In this document: in pieces, positions 26,115-35,323 of the stretch
How the letters are laid out: every line of letters begins with the position of its first letter
How positions within the stretch are numbered: position 1 is the stretch's first letter
Origin: Helicobacter sp. 12S02232-10
Lineage (GTDB): Bacteria; Campylobacterota; Campylobacteria; Campylobacterales; Helicobacteraceae
Length of the DNA: 64,000 nucleotides
Direction of reading: 5' to 3'
Assembly (NCBI RefSeq): GCF_002272895.1
Contig: NZ_MLAQ01000008.1
Span: 1-64,000 of the forward strand
Notes under the pieces: generated by a model
The model's database searches: none
What the model was told of the DNA's origin: nothing
What the model saw: the letters and a program-made list of their open reading frames with translations, nothing else
Made by a program: the position numbers and the translations under genes

Positions 26115-26602
26115 TTGAGCTTATTTTGCTTGATGTAGATGGGACGCTTACAAATGGAGAGTTGATTTACAATCAGGATTTGGTCGAAAGTAAGTCTTTC
26201 AATATCAAAGATGGCTTAGGTTTGGTGGTTTGGCAAAAATTGGGGAAAAAGGTTGCTGTTATATCTGGACGACATTCAGAGATCACTGCCTTTCGGATGA
26301 AAGAATTAGGAATCACTTCTGTTTATATGGGGATTGTCGATAAAGGAAAAATCGCCTCTGAGCTTAAAAAAGAACTTGGTTTAAAATCTTGTGAAGTTGC
26401 TTGCATTGGAGATGATTTGAATGATTTGGGTATGTTTAAAGAATGCGGCTTGCGCTTTGCTCCAAGCGATTCTGCAGAATGGATCAAAGGGTTTGTTGAT
26501 GTGGTGCTGTGTGCATCTGGAGGAAAGGGAGCTGTTCGAGAAATGATTGAGCATATCCTGATTAGAGATGGGCTAAAAGATGAAGTACTTAAGTTCTACT
26601 AA
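26111..26602 (+). CDS. kdsC: 3-deoxy-D-manno-octulosonate 8-phosphate phosphatase
   Basis: From the GTG that overlaps the hisB stop (GTGA), the protein has 163 residues, the usual length for KdsC; longer readings would lie inside hisB. HAD motifs are LLDVDGTLT at the start (nucleophile and acid/base Asp), SGR in the second motif, and GDDLNDLGMF in the last. It releases phosphate from Kdo-8-phosphate for lipopolysaccharide inner core synthesis in the cytoplasm. LptC follows with a 23-nt overlap, so Kdo supply and LPS export are linked. Confidence 0.93.
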   Translation: MIELILLDVDGTLTNGELIYNQDLVESKSFNIKDGLGLVVWQKLGKKVAVISGRHSEITAFRMKELGITSVYMGIVDKGKIASELKKELGLKSCEVACIGDDLNDLGMFKECGLRFAPSDSAEWIKGFVDVVLCASGGKGAVREMIEHILIRDGLKDEVLKFY

Positions 26603-27143
26603 TAGTGTATTGAACTTTTTTTTGGTCCTATTTGGGCTTACTTTTGCATCTATTTTCTTTTTTGCCCCTTCTAAAAGATTTGAAGTGATTTCTAGTGAAA
26701 ATATCCCTAAAATTGAACTCATAGATTTTAATATGTATCAGATTAATGGGAATTTTGTGGATATGAAAATCGAAGGTTCCAAAGCACTTCAATTTAATGA
26801 TTATGAGATTTTATATGGTTTTTTAGCAAGCCGTTATAACAATAAATCTAAAAATACATATGAGTATATCAGTGGGGATGAGGTGATTAGAAAGGGAGAT
26901 ATGTATGATTTTCCAAAAGGAGTGGTTTATACCAAAAGCGATGGCGGAAGTTTTTGGAGTGAAAGCGGGATTTATGACTATCGTAAAGAGATTTTTAAAG
27001 GCAAAGGAGATTTTGTGCTTAATGCCTTGGAGGGTGAATTTATGGGTAAAAATATTGTTTATGATAAAAAATCTCAAATAATTCATGCTGTAAGCGTCAC
27101 TTCAGAGATTATTCTTGAAGGTGGAGATAAGGACAAAAAATGA
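26580..27143 (+). CDS. lptC: LPS export protein LptC
   Basis: The 187-residue protein has one N-terminal membrane anchor (about residues 8-28), then a beta-jellyroll OstA/LptC-type domain (SGDEVIRKGDMYDFPKGVVY, GSFWSESGIYD). LptC bridges the LptBFG ABC motor to the periplasmic LptA. The ATG sits inside kdsC, and the end overlaps the lptA start by four bases (ATGA), so kdsC-lptC-lptA are translated as a coupled block. Confidence 0.9.
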   Translation: MKYLSSTNSVLNFFLVLFGLTFASIFFFAPSKRFEVISSENIPKIELIDFNMYQINGNFVDMKIEGSKALQFNDYEILYGFLASRYNNKSKNTYEYISGDEVIRKGDMYDFPKGVVYTKSDGGSFWSESGIYDYRKEIFKGKGDFVLNALEGEFMGKNIVYDKKSQIIHAVSVTSEIILEGGDKDKK

Positions 27144-27664
27144 AGAAAATACTTTTTTTGTTTTGTTTATCTTTTGCCATAGCCATATGTTCCCAAGAAA
27201 CCCTTGAAGTAACTGCAAATAAATTTTATGGCGATGATGCTAAAGGAATTACAATCATAGAAGGCAATGTGCATATAAAAAAATCTAAAGACACGCTTGA
27301 AGCTGATAAAGTAATCATTCATTCAGACAAAAATAGAAAACCTCAGTTTTATGAGGCGCAAGGAAATGTAAAATTTCATATTTTTATGGAAAATGGCAGG
27401 GAGATTAAAGGGCATTCTGATAAACTGACTTATAATGCTCAAAATGGAGAATATAGGCTATTGGAAAATGCGGTCGTGAATGAAGTGGGGAAAGCCAATA
27501 CGATCAGGGGTGAAGAGATTATTGTTAATAATGAGAGTGGTTATGCCAACGTGCTTGGAAGCAAGGATAAACCGGCTAAATTTATTTTTAATTTAGATGA
27601 TATTGATCAGAAAGATGATAAAACTCAAAATCAACAGACCCAACCCAATAAGGGCAATGAATGA
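27140..27664 (+). CDS. lptA: Periplasmic LPS transport protein LptA
   Basis: The 174-residue protein has a signal peptide (to about residue 19), an OstA-N/LptA beta-jellyroll with LEVTANKFYGDDAKGITIIE and HSDKLTYNAQNGEYRLLENA, and a polar Asp/Gln-rich tail of about 25 residues. LptA forms the bridge that carries LPS across the periplasm. ATGA overlaps link it to lptC before and engB after. Confidence 0.92.
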   Translation: MKKILFLFCLSFAIAICSQETLEVTANKFYGDDAKGITIIEGNVHIKKSKDTLEADKVIIHSDKNRKPQFYEAQGNVKFHIFMENGREIKGHSDKLTYNAQNGEYRLLENAVVNEVGKANTIRGEEIIVNNESGYANVLGSKDKPAKFIFNLDDIDQKDDKTQNQQTQPNKGNE

Positions 27665-28284
27665 TTGTTGTCAAAGATGCAAAATTTCTGACTTCTGCGA
27701 CAAAGCTTGCCGATTGCCCACATCCAGATTTGATGGAAGTTGTATTTTTGGGCAGGAGCAATGTGGGCAAAAGCACTTTTATTAATTTGATATTAGGTAA
27801 AAATCTAGCAAAAAGTTCATCAACACCCGGAAAAACTCAGTTGATAAATTTTTTTACTTCAATTTGGGAAAGGAAAGAACCTGATTCTCAAATTATTTCT
27901 TTCAGATTTGTGGATTTACCGGGCTTTGGCTATGCTAAGGTTTCTAAAGAGATAAAGAAAAAATGGGAAGATAATCTTTGGGAATTTTTAAGCAAACGAG
28001 TTTCTGTTAAATTGTTTGTACATTTGATAGATGCTAGACATACTGAGCTTGAGATAGATAATTATGTCAATGAAGCTTTAGAGAATATTCTAAGGAACGA
28101 TCAAAGGATTTTAAATATTTATACCAAATTTGATAAGCTCAATAAGAGCCAACAACATCTTTTTTATCAGAAGGGCAGAGTAGTTGCATCAAATAATGAT
28201 AAAATTATAGATAAAAGATATGGTGGCAAAACTAAAATCCAAGAAATAATTTTAAACGGGGTGTTGGGAATTGGGACAGATTGA
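27661..28284 (+). CDS. engB: Ribosome-biogenesis GTPase YsxC/EngB
   Basis: The 207-residue GTPase has G1 GRSNVGKST near residue 32, G2 SSTPGKTQ, G3 DLPGFGYA, and G4 TKFDK. EngB assists late assembly of the large ribosomal subunit. It starts within the lptA stop (ATGA) and its final codons overlap the TTG start of the acetyltransferase. It follows the order found in H. pylori (lptA-like, engB, then a membrane protein and PBP2). Confidence 0.95.
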   Translation: MIVVKDAKFLTSATKLADCPHPDLMEVVFLGRSNVGKSTFINLILGKNLAKSSSTPGKTQLINFFTSIWERKEPDSQIISFRFVDLPGFGYAKVSKEIKKKWEDNLWEFLSKRVSVKLFVHLIDARHTELEIDNYVNEALENILRNDQRILNIYTKFDKLNKSQQHLFYQKGRVVASNNDKIIDKRYGGKTKIQEIILNGVLGIGTD

Positions 28285-28747
28285 TGCAACAATATATATA
28301 CAAAAACCTGTTTTAAACGATATACCATTGATGTGTGCTATGGTGGCAGAAGAAGTTCAAAAAGGTTTGATATTGCCTAGAAGCCCTGAGGAAATGGCAA
28401 CCTCGATAAGATCTTATTTTATTGCAAAACAAAGTGAAAACATTGTAGGATTTTGCGCTTTACATATTTATTCACCGACATTAGGAGAAGTCAGAAGCTT
28501 AGTTGTCAATGAGAGGTATCGTCGTCAAGGCATAGCTAGAAAACTTGTGGATTCGGTTTTGAGCGAAGGGGGAACGCTTGGGCTTAAAGAGTTTTTAGTT
28601 TTGACTTATTGCGATGGTTTGTTTAGAAAATTAGGTTTTGAAGTTATTGAAAAATCATTATTGCCAGACCATAAAATCTGGGCGGATTGTATTAAATGCA
28701 AGCGTTTTCCAATTTGCGAAGAAATAGCACTCTTAAAGAAACTTTAA
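28271..28747 (+). CDS. GNAT acetyltransferase, probable short N-acetylglutamate synthase
   Basis: The 158-residue GNAT protein has the acetyl-CoA loop RYRRQGIARKLV near residue 82 and the strand GEVRSLVV before it. The C-terminal tail CIKCKRFPICEEIAL, with C-x2-C-x5-C, is a trait I associate with short ArgA-like N-acetylglutamate synthases (stand-alone or fused to ArgH). It would make N-acetylglutamate for arginine synthesis, in keeping with argC at 37-38 kb; this function is inferred. The start is TTG overlapping the engB end; no in-frame ATG is near. Confidence 0.7.
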   Translation: MGQIDATIYIQKPVLNDIPLMCAMVAEEVQKGLILPRSPEEMATSIRSYFIAKQSENIVGFCALHIYSPTLGEVRSLVVNERYRRQGIARKLVDSVLSEGGTLGLKEFLVLTYCDGLFRKLGFEVIEKSLLPDHKIWADCIKCKRFPICEEIALLKKL

Positions 28748-29187
28748 AAGCTTCTGTGCTTTTGGTTTGTTTTTATTTTTATACTTGTTTGAGTGATATT
28801 TATTTATTTTTACCACCAATGATTGGGTTACTTTTTATTCTTTATGTGCGGGCTTCTAAGGAAAATCGTTGGATTTTTACATTTGGAATTGTAATTTGTC
28901 TGTTATTTTTTGAGTTTGATCACGATAAATATGCCGGTATTTTACCAATCGTGTTTGTGGCTATCAATTGGCTTGTAATTAAAAAATTTCGGCTATTGTT
29001 CGAGGAAAATATATTTTTTGTTTTTATATATGTTCCTTTAATTTATTTTGTTTATTTCTTTATTTTGTATCTGTTTGGTTTATTTGGAGAGGTTTTGGAT
29101 TCGGATTTAGGTTCGATTTTTATTTCTTATGTTTTTTATGAGTCTTGCTTGGGAATTGTGTATGAAAAAATTAAACATCAGATATAA
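28696..29187 (+). CDS. MreD-like inner-membrane protein
   Basis: The 163-residue protein is almost entirely hydrophobic with about five membrane segments, and sits directly upstream of the PBP2 gene, where rod-shape protein MreD is usually encoded. Sequence likeness alone is weak, so the name rests on topology, length and context. It starts within the acetyltransferase gene (52-nt overlap) and overlaps the start of PBP2 by 26 nt; dense overlap suggests co-translation. Confidence 0.55.
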   Translation: MQAFSNLRRNSTLKETLKASVLLVCFYFYTCLSDIYLFLPPMIGLLFILYVRASKENRWIFTFGIVICLLFFEFDHDKYAGILPIVFVAINWLVIKKFRLLFEENIFFVFIYVPLIYFVYFFILYLFGLFGEVLDSDLGSIFISYVFYESCLGIVYEKIKHQI

Positions 29188-30952
29188 AATTGTCATTTTT
29201 GCTTTTATCCTTATTTGGATGGCATTGATTGCAAAAGTATTTGTGCTAACCATCAAATCTCACGAGTATTTTGAAAAATTAGCCCAGAGAAATATGACTA
29301 AAAAAGAAATTCTTATTCCTTCTAGGGGGCAGATACTTGATAGAAACGGTGAGCCTTTAGCCATCAATGAGTTAGGTTTTTCAATCTTGTTCAATCCTTT
29401 GCTTAAAGATGAAGCCTTAGAAACGCAAATAGAAACTATTGGGAGTTTTTTTCCCGAAATTAATCGTCCCGAAATGATAAAGGCATATAAAAAACAAGAT
29501 TCTATTTACAATCATTCCCCGATTAAAGTTGTTAATTTTATTCCTTATACGAAAATGCAAAAAATCTATGCTCGAATTATTCAAAATCCTGATATTTTAG
29601 TGGAGCCTGCTACCAAAAGACTTTATCCCAACAATCTTTCGGCTTCTCATGTTATTGGCTATGTAGGGGCAGCAGATGAAGCAGATATTCAAAGCGATCC
29701 TGTTAGTAAATATACTGGGATTATTGGCAAAACGGGTTTGGAGAAAGAATATAATTTTTTTCTGCAAGGACAGATTGGTTATCGTATTATGGCCGTTAAT
29801 GCCCTCAACCAAGAACTTGAGGTTTTAGACGAATTGAAACCTGAAAATCAAAATGATTTGGTGCTTAGCATTGATATGAGACTTCAAGAAATTGCCGATG
29901 CGGCATTTCAGGATAAAGAGGGTGCAGTTATCGTGATGGATGTTCATACCGGAGAGATTATTGTTGCAGGGAGCTATCCTGAATATAATCTGAATGATTT
30001 TGTCGGTGGGATTAGCTATGATAAATGGAATGCTTTGAGCGAAAATATTTATAATCCTTTGCTCAATAAACTTGTGAATGCTTTGTATCCTCCAGGATCT
30101 GTTGTGAAAATGGGTATGGGGCTTGCTTTTTTGGAGTATGCAGGGGTTAATGAGAATACAAAAATTGACACACCTGCTTATATTGAGCTTGGGGGGAGAA
30201 AATTTCGAGATTGGAAGCCTTCAGGACACGGAAAGTCAGATTTAGTTAAGGCAATTCGCGAATCTGTGGATGTTTATTTTTATAAGCTTTCTCAAACTGC
30301 GGGAATAAATAATATTGCAAATGTTTTAAAACAAATGGGTTTTGGGCAAAAAACCGGCGTTGATATTCCTAATGAATTTATTGGTATTGTGCCAGATCCC
30401 GAATGGAAAATGAAGAGATATGGAAGAGTTTGGTATACAGGAGATACAATTATAACTTCAATCGGGCAGGGAGCTTTTTTGGTAACTCCAATGCAGATTG
30501 CTGGATATACTGCTTTAATTGCCACAGGAAAATTACCTATCCCACATTTTGCAAAAACTTTTGGAAATGAGAATTCTGATTATGAGCCTAAAGATGTTTT
30601 AAATGATTTTCAAAAATCAAAATTGAGCATTCTACAAAAAGGAATGTATGAGGCTTGTAGTGTAAAAGGCGGAACAGCTTACAGCCGCACTTTAGGATCT
30701 AAAGCCCCACTTGCTTGTAAAACCGGAACCGCTCAAGTTGTGCAAATCCCTCAAGAGATTAAAGTCAGAATGAAAGAAAGTCAAATGGAGTATCTTCGTC
30801 GTTCGCACGCTTGGATTACGGGATTTGTGCCTTATAAAAATCCCAAATATGCCATCACGGTTTTGCTTGAACACGGACAAAGCGGAGGAAAGGGAGGTCC
30901 CATTTTGGTTAAAATGGCGAATGCGCTTTATGATTATGGATATTTGAAATAA
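29162..30952 (+). CDS. mrdA: Penicillin-binding protein 2 (murein transpeptidase)
   Basis: Starting at MKKLNIRYK (ATG 29162) gives 596 residues: a short cytoplasmic tail, one membrane anchor (about 10-30), a dimerisation/pedestal domain (IPSRGQILDRNGEPLA near residue 50) and a transpeptidase domain with SxxK in PPGSVVKM, SVD as the second motif, and KTGT in CKTGTAQ. It cross-links side-wall murein for cell elongation, partnered by RodA (encoded at 41.8 kb). An upstream in-frame ATG at 29129 would add eleven residues inside the mreD-like gene. Confidence 0.95.
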   Translation: MKKLNIRYKIVIFAFILIWMALIAKVFVLTIKSHEYFEKLAQRNMTKKEILIPSRGQILDRNGEPLAINELGFSILFNPLLKDEALETQIETIGSFFPEINRPEMIKAYKKQDSIYNHSPIKVVNFIPYTKMQKIYARIIQNPDILVEPATKRLYPNNLSASHVIGYVGAADEADIQSDPVSKYTGIIGKTGLEKEYNFFLQGQIGYRIMAVNALNQELEVLDELKPENQNDLVLSIDMRLQEIADAAFQDKEGAVIVMDVHTGEIIVAGSYPEYNLNDFVGGISYDKWNALSENIYNPLLNKLVNALYPPGSVVKMGMGLAFLEYAGVNENTKIDTPAYIELGGRKFRDWKPSGHGKSDLVKAIRESVDVYFYKLSQTAGINNIANVLKQMGFGQKTGVDIPNEFIGIVPDPEWKMKRYGRVWYTGDTIITSIGQGAFLVTPMQIAGYTALIATGKLPIPHFAKTFGNENSDYEPKDVLNDFQKSKLSILQKGMYEACSVKGGTAYSRTLGSKAPLACKTGTAQVVQIPQEIKVRMKESQMEYLRRSHAWITGFVPYKNPKYAITVLLEHGQSGGKGGPILVKMANALYDYGYLK

Positions 30953-30955
30953 AAT

Positions 30956-31576
30956 TCAGATATAAGAGAGTATTTCTTGCAAATCTTTTTTATCAATGAT
31001 GATATTTGCTTGTTTTTTAAGAATTTCTTTCGCACAAAAAGCAACTTTTTTATCTGCGTGTTGAAACATACTTGCATCATTAGCTCCATCGCCTATTGCG
31101 ATAGTATCAGATGGCGAAACTTGAAGCAGACTTTGAAGGGTTTGGAGCATTTCTCCTTTTGAGGAGCCAAACATCATTTCACCCCCAACTTCTCCGCTAA
31201 GCATACCGTTTTTACAATGGAGTGTATTGCTGAAATCGGCATCTAGCCCGATGATGTCTTTAAAATGTGCAGTTGCAAATTTAAATCCCCCGCTAAAGCA
31301 CACTACTTTATAGCCCCTATTTTTCAGGCCCAAAACGACCTCCTTAGCTCCTTTGTTTAGGGGTAGGTTTTGACAGATTTGGCGTGCTTGTTGCTCTTGC
31401 ATTCCTTTGAGCAGTTTTACACGGGCTTTGAGGCTTTCGTAAAAATCTAATTTTCCTTCCATTGCTTTTGTTGTAATGGAAGCTACTTGTTCAATTACCC
31501 CGTGACTTTGGGCAAGAATTTCAATGGTTTCACCATCCATTAGTGTGGAGTCAAAATCAAACACGGCAAGTTTCAT
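30956..31576 (-). CDS. serB: Phosphoserine phosphatase
   Basis: The 206-residue HAD enzyme has motif I DFDSTLMDGE at residues 7-16, motif II SGGFKFA, and the final GDGANDASMF. It performs the last step of serine synthesis. Length without an extra ACT domain matches the short H. pylori type. It converges with mrdA (3 nt apart) and is divergent from the MTHFR-like gene, with a 48-nt gap that must hold both promoters. Confidence 0.95.
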   Translation of the reverse strand: MKLAVFDFDSTLMDGETIEILAQSHGVIEQVASITTKAMEGKLDFYESLKARVKLLKGMQEQQARQICQNLPLNKGAKEVVLGLKNRGYKVVCFSGGFKFATAHFKDIIGLDADFSNTLHCKNGMLSGEVGGEMMFGSSKGEMLQTLQSLLQVSPSDTIAIGDGANDASMFQHADKKVAFCAKEILKKQANIIIDKKDLQEILSYI

Positions 31577-31624
31577 CGGCTTTCTCCATAAAATTTGTAT
31601 AATTCTAGCAAAAATGGAGATAAA

Positions 31625-32379
31625 GTGTTAAGTTTAGAATATATTCCAAAACATCAAGAGCGTGATTATGCAATTCTTTCTGATTGGTTTAAAAAGTTTC
31701 AAGCAGATTTTTTAATTATCCCTGATAGTCCTAAAATGAGACCGACACCAGAAGCTTGTATTGTGAGCGTGTTGTTTGGTAAAGGGCTTGGAGTAGATGT
31801 AATTCCAAGCATAGCAGCTTCTGGAAGAAGAGAAGAAAGAGTGGAGAGTCTTTTGTTGGGGTTAAAATATGCAGGGATTAAAAAAGTTGCGGTTGTGGGA
31901 GGGGACTATCGTAAAGCAGAAGAACTTAACGGATCACAAATGGCAAAGAAAGCCAAAGAGATTTTAGGTGCGGAAAGCTTTATTGTTTGTGGTAGTCATT
32001 TAGTCTTGGACAAAGCGAATAAAAAGTTATTGGAAAGTAAAATTACCAACGGCGCAGAAATGATTATCAGTCAGCCTGCATTCGATATTTGGAGTGCGCA
32101 AAATTTTTAAAAGATTTTGAAGATGTTATAAAGGGGAGTAAGATAAAAGTAGCCATAGGTTTTTTTCCAATTTATGAAAGTGCTTTGTGCGAAAAAATTG
32201 CAACCGATAATCTCGGATTTGAGATCCCATTTGCTTATAGAGAAAAAATCTGCAACAAGGCTTTTGAGACAAATCTTAAGCTTTATAAAGAACTCAAAGG
32301 GATTTGCCCCAATATCCATCTTTGCGGGGCAAAAAATGCATTTATCAACAATTTTATAATGAGTGCAACGGAATTCTAG
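31625..32379 (+). pseudogene. Methylenetetrahydrofolate-reductase-like gene with a frameshift
   Basis: The GTG at 31625 (GGAG six bases upstream) opens a frame related to the MetF/MTHFR barrel: DFLIIPDSP, VDVIPSIAASGR, and GIKKVAVVGGDYRKAEEL. It reads into GAEMIISQPAFDIW, then stops at 32110. From about 32089 another frame carries the expected continuation (FLKDF..., KVAIGFFPIYES, GFEIPFAYREK) to 32379. The break falls in an A4T5A4 run near 32099-32112; one added base rejoins them into a protein of about 250 residues. It may be a recent mutation, a sequencing error or slippage. Shorter than true MetF, so its substrate is uncertain. Confidence 0.75.
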
Positions 32380-32382
32380 AGA

Positions 32383-32889
32383 CTAAAAATCCCTTTTTAA
32401 AAGTGTTTCTATTTTAAGAATAGTTACAAGCCTATCTTCTCTTTTACCTACCCCATACATTAAATTGTCTTGTTCGGCAAGGGTTTCTGGGACAGGGTCA
32501 ATATCTGATTTTTTGATCCGAATCGCTTCAGTGAGCTTATCAATAACAAAACCTGCAATTTGATCATTGTGTCGCACAACCAAATAACGGGTGTCTTTAT
32601 CTTGTTTGGCTGCAGGAATTCCAAATTTTAATCGTAGATTTATCAATGGAAACACATTACCCCTGAGATTAAAAACTCCTAGAACATAATTAGGGGTTCC
32701 TGGAACTCTTGTGTATTCTATGGGTTTTACAATCTCAATAACATTTAAAATAGGGACGGCAAACTCTTCGTTACCAACGATAAAGCCAATGACTTGAAGG
32801 ATATCTTCAATTTCTTCTTGTCGAGTGGCGTGCTGAGTTGTTTCTTTTTGTTTGTCAAAAATATCTTTTAATGTTTTGTTATTGCTCAT
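32383..32889 (-). CDS. cheW: Chemotaxis coupling protein CheW
   Basis: The 168-residue protein is a single CheW domain (IGFIVGNEEFAVPILNVIEI, RVPGTPNYVLGVFNLRGNVFP, GFVIDKLTEA) with a short polar N-terminus. It joins receptors to the kinase CheA at the cell pole. Its ATG lies 11 nt inside the end of cheAY, with GGAG upstream, so it is co-translated. Gene order cheV-cheAY-cheW matches H. pylori. Confidence 0.96.
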   Translation of the reverse strand: MSNNKTLKDIFDKQKETTQHATRQEEIEDILQVIGFIVGNEEFAVPILNVIEIVKPIEYTRVPGTPNYVLGVFNLRGNVFPLINLRLKFGIPAAKQDKDTRYLVVRHNDQIAGFVIDKLTEAIRIKKSDIDPVPETLAEQDNLMYGVGKREDRLVTILKIETLLKRDF

Positions 32890-35266
32890 TGGTTACTCCG
32901 TCTATATTGAGTTTTATATTGCGTTTGACCACATTGACAAGGTATTCTGCAGTATAGGGTTTTGTGATATATTCTGTCATTCCTGATTCCACGCCTCTCA
33001 TACGGTCTGTTTTGCTTGTTCTACTTGTAACTGCAATGAGGGGCAAATTTTTAAATTTATTGTATTTTCTGACTTCGGCTGCAAACGTATAGCCGTCCAT
33101 TCTAGGCATTTCTATATCTACAAGAACGGCATCAGGCATTTTGTCCCCATTCTTAACAATCTCAAGACCTTCCAATCCATTGGCAGCTTCAAGTATAGTT
33201 ACCCCTAAAGGTTTGAGGCATTTTTTCATAATGGCGCGATCAGTGCTGCTATCATCAATAGCAAGGATTACATAGTCGCTAGGAGAGTTTTTAATCTTTG
33301 AAGCCTCAGCTTCATCAATGAGCTTGTTAATGCTGACTTTGACATTTTTTGCCATTTCCATCATCGCTCCCACATCTACAATAAGAGTGATTTTTCCATC
33401 TCCCCTCACTGTTGCTCCTGCAATTCCTGTGGTGCTTTTGAGATAATAACCCAAAGATTTTATAACAACTTCTTCTTGACCGATAAGATAATCCACAATA
33501 ACGCCGATTTTTTGATCGGCTAAACCGACGATTACGACATAGACCTCATTCATTGTTTCCAAGATGGAATCGACTTTAAAAATATCAGCTAAACGCACTA
33601 GAGACAAAACTTCATCTCTTAGTCTTAAGACACTTTTGCCATCGACAGTGTAAATTTCATCTTGACTGACTCGAACGGTCTCAAGAACTGATGAAAGAGG
33701 AATCGCATAATATTCTTCCTGAACCCCAACAAGCAGAGCCTGAATAATTGCTAGCGTAAGAGGAATTTTTAATTTTTCTGTTGTTCCTACGCCTTTTTCG
33801 GATTCTACTTCGATAATTCCATTGAGTTTTTCAATGTTGGTTTTGACCACATCCATTCCAACGCCTCTTCCTGAGACATTTGAAATGTTTTTAGCTGTTG
33901 AAAAACCAGGTTTGAATATAATCCCGAATGCTTCTTTGTCACTCATACTGTCGGCTTCTCTCTCGGTGATTACTCCTTTTTCAATGGCTTTTTGTTTGAG
34001 CATATCTGCATCTAGACCCTTCCCATCATCAGCAATTTCAATGACAATATGATTTCCTTCATTGTAAGCTTTAAGCTCCACTTTTCCTGTCTCTTCTTTG
34101 CCTGCTTGCTTTCTTTCTTCTGGAGTTTCAATCCCGTGATCGCAGGAATTTCTGATGATATGGATGAGGGGATCGCCGATTTCTTCTACAATGGATTTGT
34201 CTAATTCTGTCTCTTCCCCAGTAATGACTAAATCAATGCTTTTGCCGAGTTCTCTAGAAAGGTCTCGCACCATTCTTGGGAATTTATTAAAAACTTTTCC
34301 TACAGGCTGCATTCTTGTTTTCATTACAGCAAGTTGGAGATCTGTGGTCACAGTGGAAATAGAAGATACAACCTGATTGAGCTCTTCAAGGAATTTTTCT
34401 CCGTCGTATCGTTCTTCTACGTCCCCATAAATCCGAATCAATCTATTTTTTCCAAGAACTAGTTCCCCAATCAGATTCATTAAATGGTCTAATCGTCGCA
34501 CATCAACTCTTACGGTTTGTTCAACGCCTGTTGATGGAGATTTATTTTCGTCTGTTTTTGGTTTGGTGGGCTCGGGTTTTTTGGGTTGAGCTGATTTTTT
34601 GGGTTCTTCTTTTTTAGATTGGGGCTCGGTGGGCTCGCGAGGAGCCTGAATATCTTCTGAGACATTATCTTTTTTCTTTTGAGAGCGTTTTTGTTTGTCC
34701 GCCTCTTGTCTTTTTTGAAGCAATCTTTGAATTTCTGCCTCGACTTCTTGAGCGCTCATATTGGCATAATCAAGTTCAGGTTCATCTGCTAATGGATTTT
34801 GTGGTTCTGGTGAGCTTGCCTCAGAAGATGAAGATTGAACTTCTTGGGGTTGGGAAGATGTTTTATCATTTGATTGCTCGCTTGAAATCGCCTGAAGTTT
34901 TTTAACTGTATCAGAAATATCAATACCGCTGTTTGAGTCTGTCCCTGCATCTCTAATTTTTACCAAGAGGGCTTTCATTAAATCAATGGATTGCAATACG
35001 ACATCCATAATATCGGGGGTGAGCTTAAGCTCACCTTTTCTAGCCTTATTGAGGACATCTTCCATATTATGCGTTAAATGAGTGAGAGTATCAAAATTTA
35101 AAAAGGAGCTTGAGCCTTTGATAGTATGGGCAACCCTGAAAATTCGATTTAAAAGCTCTAAATCTTCAGGATTATTTTCAAGCTCGACTAAATCCTGATC
35201 AAGCTGTTCGATCATTTCGAATGCTTCAATTAAAAAATCTTCCATTATTTCTTGCATATCATCCAT
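32879..35266 (-). CDS. cheA: Histidine kinase CheA fused to a CheY-like receiver (CheAY)
   Basis: The 795-residue protein has, in order: HPt domain with phosphorylated His47 (AHTIKGSSSF); a long Pro/Lys/Glu/Ser linker (about 130-250); dimerisation segment near 255-310; ATP-binding domain with N box HIIRNSCDHGIE, G1 DDGKGLD and G2 GRGVGMDVV; CheW-like domain; and a C-terminal receiver (about 665-795) with DDSSTD, phospho-acceptor Asp in LVDIEMPRMDGY and the KPY lysine. The fused receiver is typical of Helicobacter and is thought to be a phosphate sink. It controls flagellar switching with CheW and CheV, encoded on either side. Confidence 0.97.
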   Translation of the reverse strand: MDDMQEIMEDFLIEAFEMIEQLDQDLVELENNPEDLELLNRIFRVAHTIKGSSSFLNFDTLTHLTHNMEDVLNKARKGELKLTPDIMDVVLQSIDLMKALLVKIRDAGTDSNSGIDISDTVKKLQAISSEQSNDKTSSQPQEVQSSSSEASSPEPQNPLADEPELDYANMSAQEVEAEIQRLLQKRQEADKQKRSQKKKDNVSEDIQAPREPTEPQSKKEEPKKSAQPKKPEPTKPKTDENKSPSTGVEQTVRVDVRRLDHLMNLIGELVLGKNRLIRIYGDVEERYDGEKFLEELNQVVSSISTVTTDLQLAVMKTRMQPVGKVFNKFPRMVRDLSRELGKSIDLVITGEETELDKSIVEEIGDPLIHIIRNSCDHGIETPEERKQAGKEETGKVELKAYNEGNHIVIEIADDGKGLDADMLKQKAIEKGVITEREADSMSDKEAFGIIFKPGFSTAKNISNVSGRGVGMDVVKTNIEKLNGIIEVESEKGVGTTEKLKIPLTLAIIQALLVGVQEEYYAIPLSSVLETVRVSQDEIYTVDGKSVLRLRDEVLSLVRLADIFKVDSILETMNEVYVVIVGLADQKIGVIVDYLIGQEEVVIKSLGYYLKSTTGIAGATVRGDGKITLIVDVGAMMEMAKNVKVSINKLIDEAEASKIKNSPSDYVILAIDDSSTDRAIMKKCLKPLGVTILEAANGLEGLEIVKNGDKMPDAVLVDIEMPRMDGYTFAAEVRKYNKFKNLPLIAVTSRTSKTDRMRGVESGMTEYITKPYTAEYLVNVVKRNIKLNIDGVTNEQ

Positions 35267-35323
35267 TTAACACCTCTTCAATATTGATTTAGGTTTTTGT
35301 ATTTTACAACCATAAAATTCTAT

